From NCBI RefSeq assembly GCF_016807805.1, contig NZ_CP063362.1, positions 1,849,001 to 1,913,000 of the forward strand: a stretch of 64,000 bases of DNA. The letters are read 5' to 3'. How positions within the stretch are numbered: the stretch's first letter is position 1; each line of letters starts with the position of its first letter. The translations under genes were made by a program, and so were the position numbers. Of this stretch, positions 63,911-64,000 are shown piece after piece. Source of the stretch: Xanthobacter dioxanivorans. Its GTDB lineage: Bacteria > Pseudomonadota > Alphaproteobacteria > Rhizobiales > Xanthobacteraceae. Below the pieces are notes generated by a model. That model was not told the DNA's origin. It saw nothing but the letters and a program-made list of their open reading frames with translations, and did not search any database.

Positions 63911-64000
63911 TGGACGTCCTTGGCAGGGCACCGTCTCTACATCCAGATCGGGCGGGCATTAGTCAAGGGTGGGGCGCGGGCCTGGATCGGTGGGACGCCG

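Overview
The window reads as a chromosomal segment of a very GC-rich alphaproteobacterium of the order Hyphomicrobiales. The best guess is a Xanthobacteraceae-like organism (Xanthobacter, Ancylobacter, Azorhizobium or Starkeya type); the genus is inference. Supporting signs are a biotin operon of the bioBFDAZ type controlled by a BioR repressor with TTATCTATAA boxes, a dctA / dctBD dicarboxylate locus with a sigma-54 promoter, a thiOSGE cluster behind a TPP riboswitch, and the general gene style. No rRNA, tRNA or CRISPR array was recognised.

Layout. 1-16 kb is core: the end of an EamA transporter, asd, a small secreted protein, sulfate permeases cysT-cysW, a LapA-like protein, ihfB, sppA, a NUDIX hydrolase, a GST, thiO-thiS-thiG-thiE, tex, an L,D-transpeptidase, an OmpR-type regulator, a cyclic-nucleotide-binding protein and chrA. 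16-25 kb holds dctA divergent from dctBD, then edd, a second GST, an orphan arsenate-reductase-like gene and bioR. 25.6-30.7 kb is bioBFDAZ, in which bioF is interrupted by a one-base frameshift. 30.9-34.0 kb is an arsenic operon: arsR, thiol-phosphatase-type arsC, glutaredoxin-type arsC, acr3, arsH. A metallo-beta-lactamase-fold hydrolase follows.

35.4-48.2 kb is an accessory island with visibly lower GC. It starts near a decayed tyrosine integrase (about 35.40-35.71 kb) and ends with an IS5-type transposase remnant (47.68-48.17 kb). Between them are a MarR regulator and a catabolic run all on the plus strand: Rieske oxygenase + reductase, gentisate-dioxygenase-like cupin, fumarylacetoacetase-family hydrolase, a second Rieske oxygenase + reductase, aldehyde dehydrogenase, a carotenoid-oxygenase-family enzyme resembling isoeugenol/lignostilbene cleavage enzymes, and a FadL-type outer-membrane channel. 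Read together they suggest uptake of a hydrophobic phenylpropanoid or stilbenoid, cleavage to an aromatic aldehyde, oxidation to the acid, hydroxylation or O-demethylation, and gentisate-type ring opening. This particular set is the most promising undescribed system here.

48.6-64 kb is accessory again but high GC: a TetR + glycosyltransferase pair; a glutamate-decarboxylase cluster with an amide hydrolase and a fused ytcA/TolC deletion scar; and a minus-strand operon for an unknown organic acid (flavoprotein, enoyl-CoA hydratase, CoA-transferase, TRAP transporter P-Q-M, acyl-CoA dehydrogenase) next to a GntR regulator.

Several regulatory elements can be read directly: two identical BioR boxes, a sigma-54 promoter with two upstream palindromes at dctA, palindromic operators at arsR, the MarR-linked Rieske gene, tetR, the gad cluster and the TRAP operon, and two diverged copies of an intergenic repeat whose paired bases covary.
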